A DNA stretch of 64,000 nucleotides, from the NCBI GenBank assembly GCA_018806915.1, contig JAGKQI010000004.1:143059-207058 (forward strand), written 5' to 3'. Under the pieces are notes generated by a model. The model was not told the origin of the DNA, made no database searches, and worked only from the letters and a program-made list of their open reading frames with translations. Source of the DNA: Phytophthora colocasiae (lineage: Eukaryota > Oomycota > Peronosporomycetes > Peronosporales > Peronosporaceae). Positions within the stretch are counted from its first letter, which is position 1; each line of letters opens with the position of its first letter. Position numbers and translations under genes: made by a program. Of the stretch, positions 51,717 through 61,388 are shown piece after piece.

Positions 51717-53666
51717 CGATGACTTGCCGGAGGTGTAATCAGTATGGTCACGTTGCAGCTGAGTGTGAGCTCCCCTATAATGGAGGTAAACTAGGAGGAC
51801 AGAACGGAGCTCCCTCGAACGTTCAAGGGTTCCGGTGCTACTTCTGTGGAGAGAACGGTCACTCAGTGGCCCAGTGCCCGACGATCGCTGCCTTGAAGGG
51901 GTTGGCCGCTGGATCGGGCCCAGCCTGCGACCCCTCGGAATTGACGGGGACGTGAGGAAGGGGAGGAGCGAGCCATTCCTTCCTCTTGTCTGGCAGATGG
52001 CTCGAACGGTGACCGTGCTGAGGAGGAGTTCGGGGAAAAGAAGACGGTTGCCGTGGTGAAGGAGAGTGAGATGAACGAGAAAAAGAAGAAGCCGCGAGGA
52101 ACGGTGAAGACCGCGCGGAATGCTGAGAAAAAGAGGCAAAAAAAAGAAAAGAAGATTGTGGAAGATGAAACGGAAAGAAAGGAAGACGCCCCCGTGGAAG
52201 AGAACGGAGAGTGTCGAAAGAAGACAGTACGGTTCGTCGATGAGATAGAGTCGGGTAGTAAAGCGACTCGTGAGTCGGCGGAGCCCGCCTAAACGCTGGA
52301 AGAGGCTGTCGAAGACGGCCTACTGGAAGAGGAAGTACTCGAGGACGACGAGCTGTCGGATGAGGGGTTGTCGTTCGACATCTTCGACGCCCCTGGTGTT
52401 GAAGTTGAGGAGGAGCGAGCGGATTCAGTAACGGAACGGGCAGAGGTAGGGGACGGAGCGGCGGTCGTGTCACCCGTGGAAGACCCTGACGACTGCTTAT
52501 TCACGGACGCGGAGCTTGAGGCTCTCGAGTCTAGGGATCGTGAAGGGACAACTGGTGACCTGGATGGAACGGAGATTTTCAGCGAGTCAGAAGAATACGA
52601 AAAAGAAATTGAGGATCATTTGCACCCTTTGGATGAAGCTGATACTATCGAACGGATACGGTTGAACGCAGCATCTTTACGAGAACCCTCTACCGAGGAA
52701 CTGTCCTCTCTATTGGACGTCCCGCTCGAAGTAGTCGAGCGCACTCGGCGAGCGCCCCAGAAGGCGCCGATTCGCCTGAGTACTGGCAGGGATGGTTCCG
52801 CGAGACGCTCGAGAAGACCGAAGAAGCCAAGCGTGCTAACCGCGTCAGTAGTGCAGGTGGTGGGACGAACGGTGTTGAAGGAATCTAGCGAGCAGAAACC
52901 TAAACCTGACACGAGTCCGAAGGAAGAATCTACAACGGAAGAGGAAGTCAGTGCTAACATCTTGTCGCAGGTGGAGGACTTCGCGGCGTCCGTCCAAATG
53001 CCGTGTGCAGGGACTGTTGCTACGAAGCAGGAGTCCGTCCTGAGGAACCCTGTCGTCGTTTCACCTACCTTAGCGAGGATCGTGGTCCAACGAGCGGTGT
53101 ACTTGTTCCTGAAAGAAGCGTTCCAACAGGAAATCACTCCGTTGCGTGATAAAGTTCCGAAGACGGACCTGATCAAACTGGAGAGTCTAGCGAAGGAAGT
53201 CGCTGCCTCCAGGGGTGTTCGGAATCTGGATTGGGAACGGTTGGAGGCGACGGCTCTGGGGTATTAAGACAAGAACGCGACGACCATTTGGGAGAAACTG
53301 ATAGAACTGAAGGAAGTAAGAGAGGACCCGGCGATTGCTGCTAAGAGACGAGGACGGCAGCGTCCTGAGATTGACTTCGAGACCATGTTCAGACCGTACG
53401 CGGAGGTGCTGATGAACGCTAAACTGTTGTTGAGTGATGAAGATGTGGTAAGCTATGTGGACGTGGTGGGGCCGCCGCCCGGAACGGTTGCGCCTCCCCC
53501 TCGCCCGGGTCTTGTCGAGGTTGTCACGGTAGAAATACCGGATGGGTTCAGGGAAACATGGATGAAGTGGAGGTCCGTACTGTGGTTAAGACGGTCGACG
53601 CGTAGTATGTGCTGTTGGGAACTTCGAAGCGTTATCAAGTGGATTTATTTAGTGTTTGCCTTCTCG
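51717..53666 (+). pseudogene. C2 gag end and post-gag frame, broken
   Basis: C2 resumes after D1 with the second and third zinc knuckles (CRRCNQYGHVAAEC, CYFCGENGHSVAQC), the gag TGA at 51942-51944 with the same CGG context and stem, the Lys-rich linker to TAA (52290-52292), and the acidic frame from 52368. A frameshift near 52755 and a TAA at 53265 break it. The sequence ends abruptly at about 53666, at the position equal to C1 41386 just before the protease active site, and is joined to D2. Confidence 0.9.
51942..51985 (+). promoter_or_regulatory. C2 copy of the UGA-CGG plus stem arrangement
   Basis: TGA-CGG-GGACGT followed by the stem GAGGAAGG/CCTTCCTC (51954-51961, 51978-51985), identical to C1. 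Confidence 0.5.
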
Positions 53667-54550
53667 AATTCCTCGCAGCACCTTCCGACGTGGCACATCG
53701 GAAGCTAACCCCTCATCTTCGAGCTCGTGTACACCGCTATCGTGTACACAAAGGCCTACTGTTGTACGGTGCAGTAGACGACAATGCGGATCGCATTGTC
53801 GTTTCGAATGACCATGACCTCCGGTTGAGGATCATGTTCGAGTATCACGATGCCCCCACGGCAGGGCATCCGGGTCGTGAGAAGACATACACTCTTCTCA
53901 CGCGTGACTTCTACTGGCACCACCAGTACAAGTGGGTGCGCAAGTACGTACGTGCTTGCGAGGTTTGTCAACGCGTGAAGCCTGCGCAGTTCTCGCAGGC
54001 TCCTCTTCAATCACTACCGACTCCGTCGGAGTGTTGGCAGTCCATGTCCATGGACTTTGTCTTCGGTCTTCCGCCTGACAGCAAGCAGAGGACGGGCATA
54101 TGGTGTTCAAACACCATGGCATGCCGCTCGACATTGTGTCGGACCGTGATCCACGGTTCACAGCGCGGTTCTGGCGAGAAGTGTTTACACTTCTTGGTTC
54201 ACAATTATCAATGTCGACTGCGGATCACCCGCAGACGGACGGACAAACTGAACGTGTCAACCGCGTACTGGGTAACACGCTGAAGAGCTCACTCGTTCCC
54301 GCATTGGAGCGAGTGCTTGCCGATGGCAGAGTTTGCCATCAGCAACTCGGTGCATGCCTCGACAGGGCATACACCGTTCTACGTGAATGCCATGAGGCAT
54401 CCACGATTGCCGAGCATGCTCGGTGGGGTAGTTTCCTCCTTAAGTGGGGGAGGATCTACGGTTGCGTCCGAACAACCGCAGAATGCAACTGATAGCAGCA
54501 CACTATCAGCTGGTGACGCGTGCGACGTCTCGTTCTAGCAGGAACGAGCG
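53667..54550 (+). pseudogene. D2 pol, integrase zinc domain and core
   Basis: HDAPTAGHPGREK ... CEVCQRVKPAQ, then MSMDFVFGLPPDS. A deletion of about 90 bp removes VVFVDRFSKMVHL relative to D1. Then IVSDRDPRFTARFW and DHPQTDGQTERVNRV with the catalytic Glu, followed by [18 protein letters not shown] in another frame. It contains the segment that D1 has lost. Confidence 0.9.
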
Positions 54551-55478
54551 CGCGATGTCTGTGCCGGGCACAGACATGAGAGATGATAGCGAGCAGGCAG
54601 GGCCTGCTGCTAACAAAGGCGACAAGCTGATAGGAGTCAGCTCGAGTGCGCTAGACTTTATCCAGCGAAGACAAGCCGTCATACGGTTTGTCCAGGATGC
54701 TATCGCAGCTTCTGTCGATCGACAGAAGCTGAACGCATATACTGTTGGTAGAGGCAACACAAATGAATTCGAAAAGGGTTCATTAGTTTTGTTAGCTACA
54801 CAAAACCTACCTAGACATGCAGTGTCTGACTTTGGAGCAAGCAAGTTTGCTCCAAGATTCATTGGGCCGTTCAAAGTACTTGAACGGCACGGCATCGCGT
54901 ACCGGCTGGACATACCGTCCAGCATGAGGCTCCACCCGACCTTCTACGTCGGGCGGTTGAAGCCGTACGTGCAGCACGGACTACCTAGGGTTGGTAGTCC
55001 GACTGAGGAGTGCGAGAGGCCTGGAAGGCCTTCTCAAGACCGTCGTCATGGTCGACCAACCGGTTCACTCTCGTCCCGAGACCGGACGAGAGGTTCGAGG
55101 CAGTCTGAGCTGCCTCACAGACCTCAGCACAGAGGACACGAACCTCCTGCTTCAGAGCAGCTATCTCAGCGCTCTGTGTCTGCTCCAGCGCAGCAACTCG
55201 ATCGTGCAGGGCACGATCGTCATGGTCATAGCGTTGACCATGCGGAGGGAGTGTTCCCACCCCCTCCGCCGCCGTTGCGCGACGCACGTGGAGCGATCCG
55301 CTGGATTGTGGAGCGGATCGTGGCTCATAAGAGAACGAACTCTCAAGGGGTTCGTTTTCGTATTCGTTGGAGAGGATTTCCTCCCCATCGAGATACGTGG
55401 GAGCCGCGGAACGTCCTGATGGAGGACGTTCCGGAAATGGTGATGGCGTACGAAGCCCACCATAACTTGCAGGGTTAA
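54444..55478 (+). pseudogene. D2 pol C-terminus with chromodomain (open 344-residue frame)
   Basis: An open frame with integrase tail (VLLATQNLPRHAVSDFGASK, RFIGPFKVLERHG, HPTFYVGRLKPYV), the Arg/Ser-rich linker, and the chromodomain (IRWIVERIVAHKR, RIRWRGFPPHRDTWEP). It lacks its own start and is the 3' end of pol. The stretch 54489-54731 holds at least seven perfect hairpins. Confidence 0.9.
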
Positions 55479-55990
55479 GCCCTGCACGAGGAGTGCTGCG
55501 GTTAGCCACAGCACTCGGAGCTTCGCGTGGCACAATACGACCACGGAGCTCCTTGATGTGATCGGGTACACGGACGACCGTGTACCCCAGGAGATCACTT
55601 TCGGTGAGACGTGTTGCCAAAGGTTGGCAACACGGACAGGGTGTGCCAAAGGGAACGGCACAGGGGATCCCCGCTTCCATGGACAGATCATGGAGGCGCT
55701 CACACTTACCACGAGTGGTGTAAGTGTAAAAGCGATCGCGAGCTGCAGCAAGCGCTCGCGATACGCCAGCAGGGTTTGATCTCTGCTAGGGAAGAAGGGG
55801 TCTTCTTCTTCTTCCCGTGTTTCTCCTTGTGGAGAGCATGCTATTTGGTGACAGAGAGCTTCTCTGTCGGACCGCTGGAAGCAGCAGTGCTAGTGAGCAC
55901 TGCTGAGGTTGTTGTTCCTGCTGCTGAGGCAGCAGGGGAGGCTTGCGCGTCCGCAGAAGCGGACGGAGACGTGGGCGTTGGCGAGTCCAT
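54985..55990 (-). pseudogene. Antisense gene of D2
   Basis: Counterpart of the D1 antisense gene. ATG at 55990 (MDSPTPTSPSASADAQ), the shared TAG after KLSVTK, indels near 55780 and 55745, then the 231-residue open frame 55680-54985 with the CPCCQP motif and the C-terminal coiled coil. The frame has kept its exact length against D1 despite several amino-acid changes. Confidence 0.5.
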
Positions 55991-56079
55991 TGCAGAAATG
56001 AACTCCGGATTTCTCTCGGGAACTTGACGGTCTTGTCAAGTTCTGTTAATTGACGTATCGGGACCGATACGTTGAATCT

Positions 56080-56093
56080 TAACGGGGGGATGG
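56080..56093 (+). promoter_or_regulatory. Polypurine tract of D2
   Basis: AACGGGGGGATGG before TGTAACGGGG. Confidence 0.82.
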
Positions 56094-56553
56094 TGTAACG
56101 GGGTTACACGTACAAGTGGTAGTACCACTTGTAACTCTAACAGTTATCCTAACTGTTAGAGGTTGGAAATGGGCCTCAGACCTTGGTGTGCTGTACACAC
56201 CAATGGCTACATGAGCGAACCACATTATTGGGTGGTTAGTATGCATTTGTGCATATTAATGGTAGAAAGTAACGGATTTCTACCAATCACAGAGCAGAGT
56301 TTCTGCGAACCACATGTTGGCAGACCCTTTAGAAATAGATAAAAAACAGTTTTAGGAGGTCCATAATTGGCTTATGCCAAATTCAATAACAGTTCTCATT
56401 TTACGGTATTTTGCAGTTTAATTTAGTTATATTTGATTTAATTATACTTATTTAAATAAGTATACTTAAATTAAGTTTATTCTAATTGCACGCTTCCTCA
56501 TACACGTAAGCGCACGTGTACGCCACCTAATAGGTCTAGGTAAACCCATTACA
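56094..56553 (+). repeat. 3' LTR of D2 (460 bp)
   Basis: Begins TGTAACGGGGTTACA, ends CCCATTACA; same subtype as the D1 3' LTR. Contains the initiator match (56395-56412) and a perfect 22-bp AT palindrome (56443-56464). Confidence 0.95.
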
Positions 56554-56556
56554 GGT

Positions 56557-57418
56557 ATGGCGCACCTTGCGTCTCAAGGGCCTGAGGCCGTCAACGCGCC
56601 CCTGGAGGCATTTGCCTCGTACGAGAACGCTCTCGTTGAGCACATTCAGCGGAATGTAAAAGGGGCCACCCCTGCTCCGAGAGCTAAGCCCGTCACGCTC
56701 AGCGTGAAGACCTTTCACGGACACGAAGGAGAGAACCTCCTGTTGTGGACCAAAATCCATGGGGGCCGCCATGCTCCAGTTGGAGGGGCAACGCGTGGCG
56801 TTCGCCATCTCTAAGCTCGAAGGACGAGCACGAGAATGGGCCTTGACGTCTGGGACGTCGGTGGAAGCGGTCTTCCCCAGCTAAAGGCCAAGCTCACGCA
56901 AGTGTTTGCTCCGCCTAACCAGGCGTATCGCGTGCGGTCACGCTTCCTTGTATGTCGCCAGGGCAAGAAGGATCGACTATGTCCAAGAGCTGCGCACGCT
57001 CATTGCCGGCATGGCTGCCGACCCTCTACCTGAGGTGGTCACCGTGACCATCTTCATGGAAGGTTTACGAGCTGGCGTGGCCAGGACGGAGGCATTCCGT
57101 CAGAGCCCCCGCAGCTTCAAAGACGCTGTCAGCGTGGCATTGAATACCGAGCACAACTTTAAGTTGTCGAGGGTCGGTGCTATTAGCACAGGGTCCGGTG
57201 GACCTGAGCCCATGGACCTCAGCTATGCTGAAGATGAGGTAGCTGAGCTACGAGCTGCGGTGCAGCGTATGAGCACCTGCCGGTGCTATGCATGCGGCAG
57301 TCCCACACATCTGAGGCCCAACTACCCTCTGCGCAAAGAGCGCGCCGGCCAAAATGGCCGCAACCCTGCCGCGGGTCCCGCTTTGGGCTCTGCCAAGGGA
57401 AACGCCGGCTCCCAGTAG
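56557..57418 (+). pseudogene. B2 gag
   Basis: Starts MAHLASQGPEAVNA; a deletion near 56752 and frame changes near 56870 and 56965 break the capsid region. The last part (56906-57418) has [11 protein letters not shown] and the zinc knuckle, in which the last ligand is Tyr ([14 protein letters not shown]) instead of Cys in B1. It ends in TAG inside the frameshift hairpin. Confidence 0.88.
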
Positions 57419-57437
57419 ACGCGGGGCGGTCTACTGG
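57397..57437 (+). promoter_or_regulatory. -1 frameshift signal of B2
   Basis: GGGAAAC (57397-57403, gag frame G-GGA-AAC), 8-nt spacer, 9-bp stem 57412-57420 / 57429-57437, gag TAG at 57416-57418. Same as B1 apart from spacer bases. Confidence 0.85.
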
Positions 57438-58335
57438 GGAAGAACTGAGTTTTGCAGTGCGTGAGAGGCACTGGGGCTCAGCCCCGAAGAGCTCCGTGCT
57501 CTTGAACACGGAACGTGTGAGCAAGCAGGGCTTGCTGGTCGTCCATGTGGACGTGAAGGGCTTCGAGAAGCCGTGAATCGTGTTGATCGATTCGGGAGCG
57601 TCTGGCAACTATGTCAGACGCTCCACCGTTGAGGGTAGTCAGCAATATGCTGAGGCGCTTCGAGTGCGAAGTGGTGACACCGTCACTGTCCGTCTAGCGA
57701 CGGGCGTCCGTGTCACGGTAGCCAAGGTCCCCATGGACCTGCGACTGAAGTTCTTAGACTTTGATAGCGTAGAACGCTGCTTGGTCCTGAACCTGGATTC
57801 GAGGTACGACCTCATCCTTGGTATGGCGTGGCTGGAGCGCCACGAACCTTGGATCGATTGGAGGTCGAAGACCTTAGGTGCTACGCACTTCTCTCCTAGT
57901 GGAGCTTTGGCGAGTCATGAACCCACCTCTGCTAAGAAGCAGAAGCGCTATTGGCGCGAGCATCGAGCCGAGTCGGCTATGATGCTGGAAGTCGGTGTGT
58001 CCGAGTTAGTGGACAGCACCGAGTGCGAGGACCGCAGTCCTGTTGAGCGCGTAGCGCTGGTTGACAGTGAGTCAACGTGTGGGCAAGGCCCACGTAATCC
58101 CTGTGGGGCGGCACGTACTCCGCCGAGCGATGCTGGTCGTGTACCAAATAGATCGCTGAATGTCTCTGACATTGGACCAGCTACGGTCATTGATTGTGCA
58201 GCGGCACGTACTCCGCTGAGCGACATCGGCCATCGACCGAGTGGATCGCTGAGTGTCTCTGACACTGGGCCGAGAGGGGCCGAAACTTGTGCGACGGCAC
58301 GTACTCCGTCGAGTGGACGTTCGTCGGCTAGATGA
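57419..58335 (+). pseudogene. B2 protease and repeat linker
   Basis: In the -1 frame: GRSTGEELSFAVRERHWG to a TGA at about 57575 (Trp in B1), then LIDSGASGNYVRR (active site), DLILGMAWLERHEPW (second motif), and the linker with three repeats of the type AARTPxSD...SLxVSDxGP. A stop at 58335 follows; the rest to 58608 reads LLELEEMSFADFGDAL in another frame and corresponds to the region just before RT. Confidence 0.87.
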
Positions 58336-58608
58336 CGACGTCGTAAGGCCCTTTGGGCGAGACGCTCTGCGTCTGAGTCATCCTTGACGTCGAGTGCCGA
58401 CGCACGGGAGGGCTGTGGGCAGCTATACACTCTGGTTGATGGAGTGAACGGCAGTGCCGAAGGCAGCGTCGTGCTGGACGAACTACCGAGTGTTGACAAG
58501 CTCCTTGAGCTAGAGGAGATGTCGTTCGCCGACTTCGGCGATGCCTTGAAGGCTGGCGAACTCGCCGAGGTGGTCATCGTCCGACCTGAAGAGGAGTTAA
58601 ACTCATCG

Positions 58609-59068
58609 TGTAACGGGGTTACACGTACAAGTGGTTGTACCACTTGTAACTCTAACAGTTAGGATAACTGTTAGAGGTTGGAAATGGGCCTCAGACCTTG
58701 GTGTGCTGTACACACCAATGGATACATGGGCGAACTACATTATTGGGTGGTTCGTGTGCCTTTGTGCATATTATTGGTAGCAAGTAACGGATTTCTACCA
58801 ATCACTGAGCAGAGTTTCTGCCAACCACACGTTGGCAGACCCTTTAGAAATAGATAACAAACAGTTTTAGGAGGTCCATAATTGGCTTATGCCAAATTCA
58901 ATAACAGTTCTCATTTTACGGTATTTTGCAGTTTAATTTAGTTATATTTGATTTAATTATACTTATTTAAATAAGTATACTTAAATTAAGTCTATTCTAA
59001 TTGCACGCTTCCTCATACACGTAAGCGCACGTGTACGCCATCTAATAGGTCTAGGTAGACCCATTACA
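58609..59068 (+). repeat. 5' LTR of D3 (460 bp)
   Basis: Begins TGTAACGGGGTTACA after CATCG, ends CCCATTACA. Same subtype as the D1 5' LTR. PBS TGGTAGCACTTTG follows at 59071. Confidence 0.94.
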
Positions 59069-59809
59069 CCTGGTAGCACTTTGTAGTCCGTCCCACGACC
59101 GACTGCAGTTCGTTCGTATGGAGTCATACGAACGCGGGGTAGAGAACTCCCCAATGGATGAGGGATCTGCTGGGACCCCTCAAATGTCCGTGACGCGCAC
59201 GGAGGGACTGCGCCCACCTGTCTGATCCAGAGTGGGAAGCTCTTCAAAGACTTTCACAAGTCATTGGAGAGGCAGCGGTAGCTAAGATGCTTCGTACGCT
59301 ATCGCCGACACAGCAACACGGTGTTGCTCTGGGGTACATTGTTAAGGAGCAACGAGATGTTGCTGCCTCGGTGGCTTCCCCTAAGCCACGCGTGGAGTCG
59401 TTGAAACTCCACGTGAGTACAAAGTATCGGATCTCATCGTTGGCTTGTCGAACTTGACGCAGCCGTTGCGGCTCGGCGTATCGTCGATCCGATGTCGAAA
59501 GGTCGCGTTCGCCATGTCGGCCCACGACCGACTGCAGTTCGTTCGTATGGAGTCATACGAACGCGGGAGGTGAAACTCTCCCCAATGGATGAGGGATCTG
59601 CTGGGACCCCTCAAATGTCCGTGACGCGCACGGACTGCGCCCACCTGTCTGATCAGAGTGGGGAAGCTCCAAAGACTTTCACAAGTCATTGGAGAGGCAG
59701 CGGTAACGTTCGTACGCTATCGCCGACAGGCTAACTGGTGCTACTTGCTGCCTCGTGGCTTCCCCTAAACCACGCGTGGAGTCGTTGAAACTCCGTGAGT
59801 ACAAAGATA
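59069..59809 (+). pseudogene. D3 gag start, duplicated and scrambled
   Basis: PBS and gag start equal to D1 (MESYERGVENSP) but with stops and deletions (for example CTGATCCAGAG). The block from CCCACGACCGACTGCAG occurs twice, at about 59092 and 59520, each followed by the gag start and LKLxxYK end. At about 59810 the gag sequence gives way to element A pol. This looks like a tandem duplication plus deletion. Confidence 0.8.
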
Positions 59810-61388
59810 TATTCTTATCAAAGGACTCCTGGAAGATCATTCGGCCATCGACCTCGCCATGGGCATCTCCGATCGTGGTGATCATCAAGAAGAACGGTGT
59901 AGACATCCGACTGTGCATCGATTATCGGCTGGTGAACGGTCTCACAAGGCTGATGATCTACCCGATGCCTCTGATCAATGACCTGTTAGAAGATCTTGAC
60001 AAGGTTCTGTGGTATTGTTCATTAGACATGGCGAGTGGATTCTGGGTCGTATCAATGACCGATCGAGCTCGCGCGATCTCAGCTTTCATCACTCCATTTG
60101 GCCTTTTCGAGTGGAATCGTATGCCGTTCGGGCTGAAGAACGCCCCTCAGATCTATCAACGTCTGGTGGACAACGCTCTATATGGATTTTTGAAGATCTC
60201 CCAGTCAGGGAATACGGAAGACTCCGCAGATGTGTTTGAATCAGGGATCCCGGAAGATCCAGGTCGCCCGTCGGTTCTAGGACGGAGATCATACATCGAC
60301 GATATCTTGATCACGGCTGGATCATGGGATCAAATGTGCGATCGGGTGGAAAACCTATTGGAGGCCTGTGATAAGTGGAATCTCTCGATCAGTGTGGCGA
60401 AGAGCTTCTGGGGCATGGATAAGGTAGAATATCTCGGACACAAAGTGTCGATCGATGGATTGGAGGCAAACCCGAAGGACTTGAAATCTCTGATGGATCT
60501 ACCGTTCCCTGGATCACTCCGATCTATGCAATCGTTCCTAGGAAGTTTGAACTACTATAGTCGGTTCATCGAAGATTACGCGATCTATGCATCGGTCCTG
60601 TATGAACTACGTGAAGTGGAGTTCGCGGAACTGAAGAAGCGACCAGACCTACGAAAGATCATGGATAGAATGGACCCGATCACTCAAGATCCCGTCGCGC
60701 TTAAGTCGAGTCGGGATAGATCACTAGATATCCCGACTCAAAGAAGCGATAGTACACCGGATCCTGACTTGGGGGCGATGTCTTCACCCTGTTCAAGCGA
60801 GATCGGAGCCAACCTGGGCCTAAAGACTGGCGACGAGAGGTGGGGTAGGGCACACAGGGCGTTTACAGCCTTGAAAACCAAGATCGCGTCGACCCCGATC
60901 CTTCGTCACTTCGACATGACGAAGTTACCCGTGGTGATCGTGTATGCTAGTGACTGGGCGATTTCCGCCGCACTAATGCAGGAACACGACCAGATCTACC
61001 ACCCGGTCGCGTTTGCCAGCCGAACCTTGAAGACGAACGAGCTGAACTATAATGTTGCCGAAAAGGAGGTGTTGGCTCTACTTCGGATCTTGGATCTACA
61101 CTACAATTCCCTGTTGTTGGTGGGACGTCGGATCAAGGTCATAACTCGACACTCCACGCTTGCCTGGCTGTTCAAGTCTGCCGGCCTCCAAGGACGTCTG
61201 GGACAATGGTCTGCTCTTCTGTCTCCATGGACACTCGAGATCACGAAGTGTACGAAGGGAGAGGATGAGATACTGGGGGCGATCGCTGCTAATATAACGC
61301 CTAGATCGGAGATCGACGAAGCCCTGATCGCGATCGCGCCACGAGAAAGGAGCCAAAACGTCGGATCCAGATGCCGATCCCCACCGTA
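59810..61388 (+). pseudogene. A2 pol, RT and degenerate RNase H (open 544-residue frame)
   Basis: RT of element A without the stop seen in A1: IIRPSTSPWASPIVVI, CIDYRLVNGLTRL, SLDMASGFW, FEWNRMPFGLKNAP, YIDDILITAGS (catalytic box), YLGHKVS, FLGSLNYYSRF. The RNase H has YAS and TRH in place of DAS and TDH, as in A1. The frame ends at 61388 at the start of the second RNase H. The start has been lost in the fusion with D3 gag. Confidence 0.92.

Larger units (their letters stand above)
53667..56553 (+). mobile_element. Element D2: 5'-truncated D element
   Basis: It starts abruptly in pol (the region equal to D1 34215) and runs to a complete 3' LTR. Plus orientation. Contains late RNase H/integrase, integrase tail, chromodomain, the antisense frame, PPT and LTR. 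The LTR end is exact and followed by GGTAT and B2 gag, so this copy was inserted in B2. The left junction to C2 at about 53666 shows short homology (CTCG / TTCCTCGCAG) and no TSD, so it is a rearrangement or deletion. Confidence 0.92.
56554..58608 (+). mobile_element. Element B2: gag-protease fragment of a B element
   Basis: Plus orientation, bounded on both sides by D LTRs. Equivalent to B1 from the gag start region (about 17963) to the start of the RT frame (about 15830). Neither B LTR is present. It supplies an independent copy of the B frameshift signal. Confidence 0.92.
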
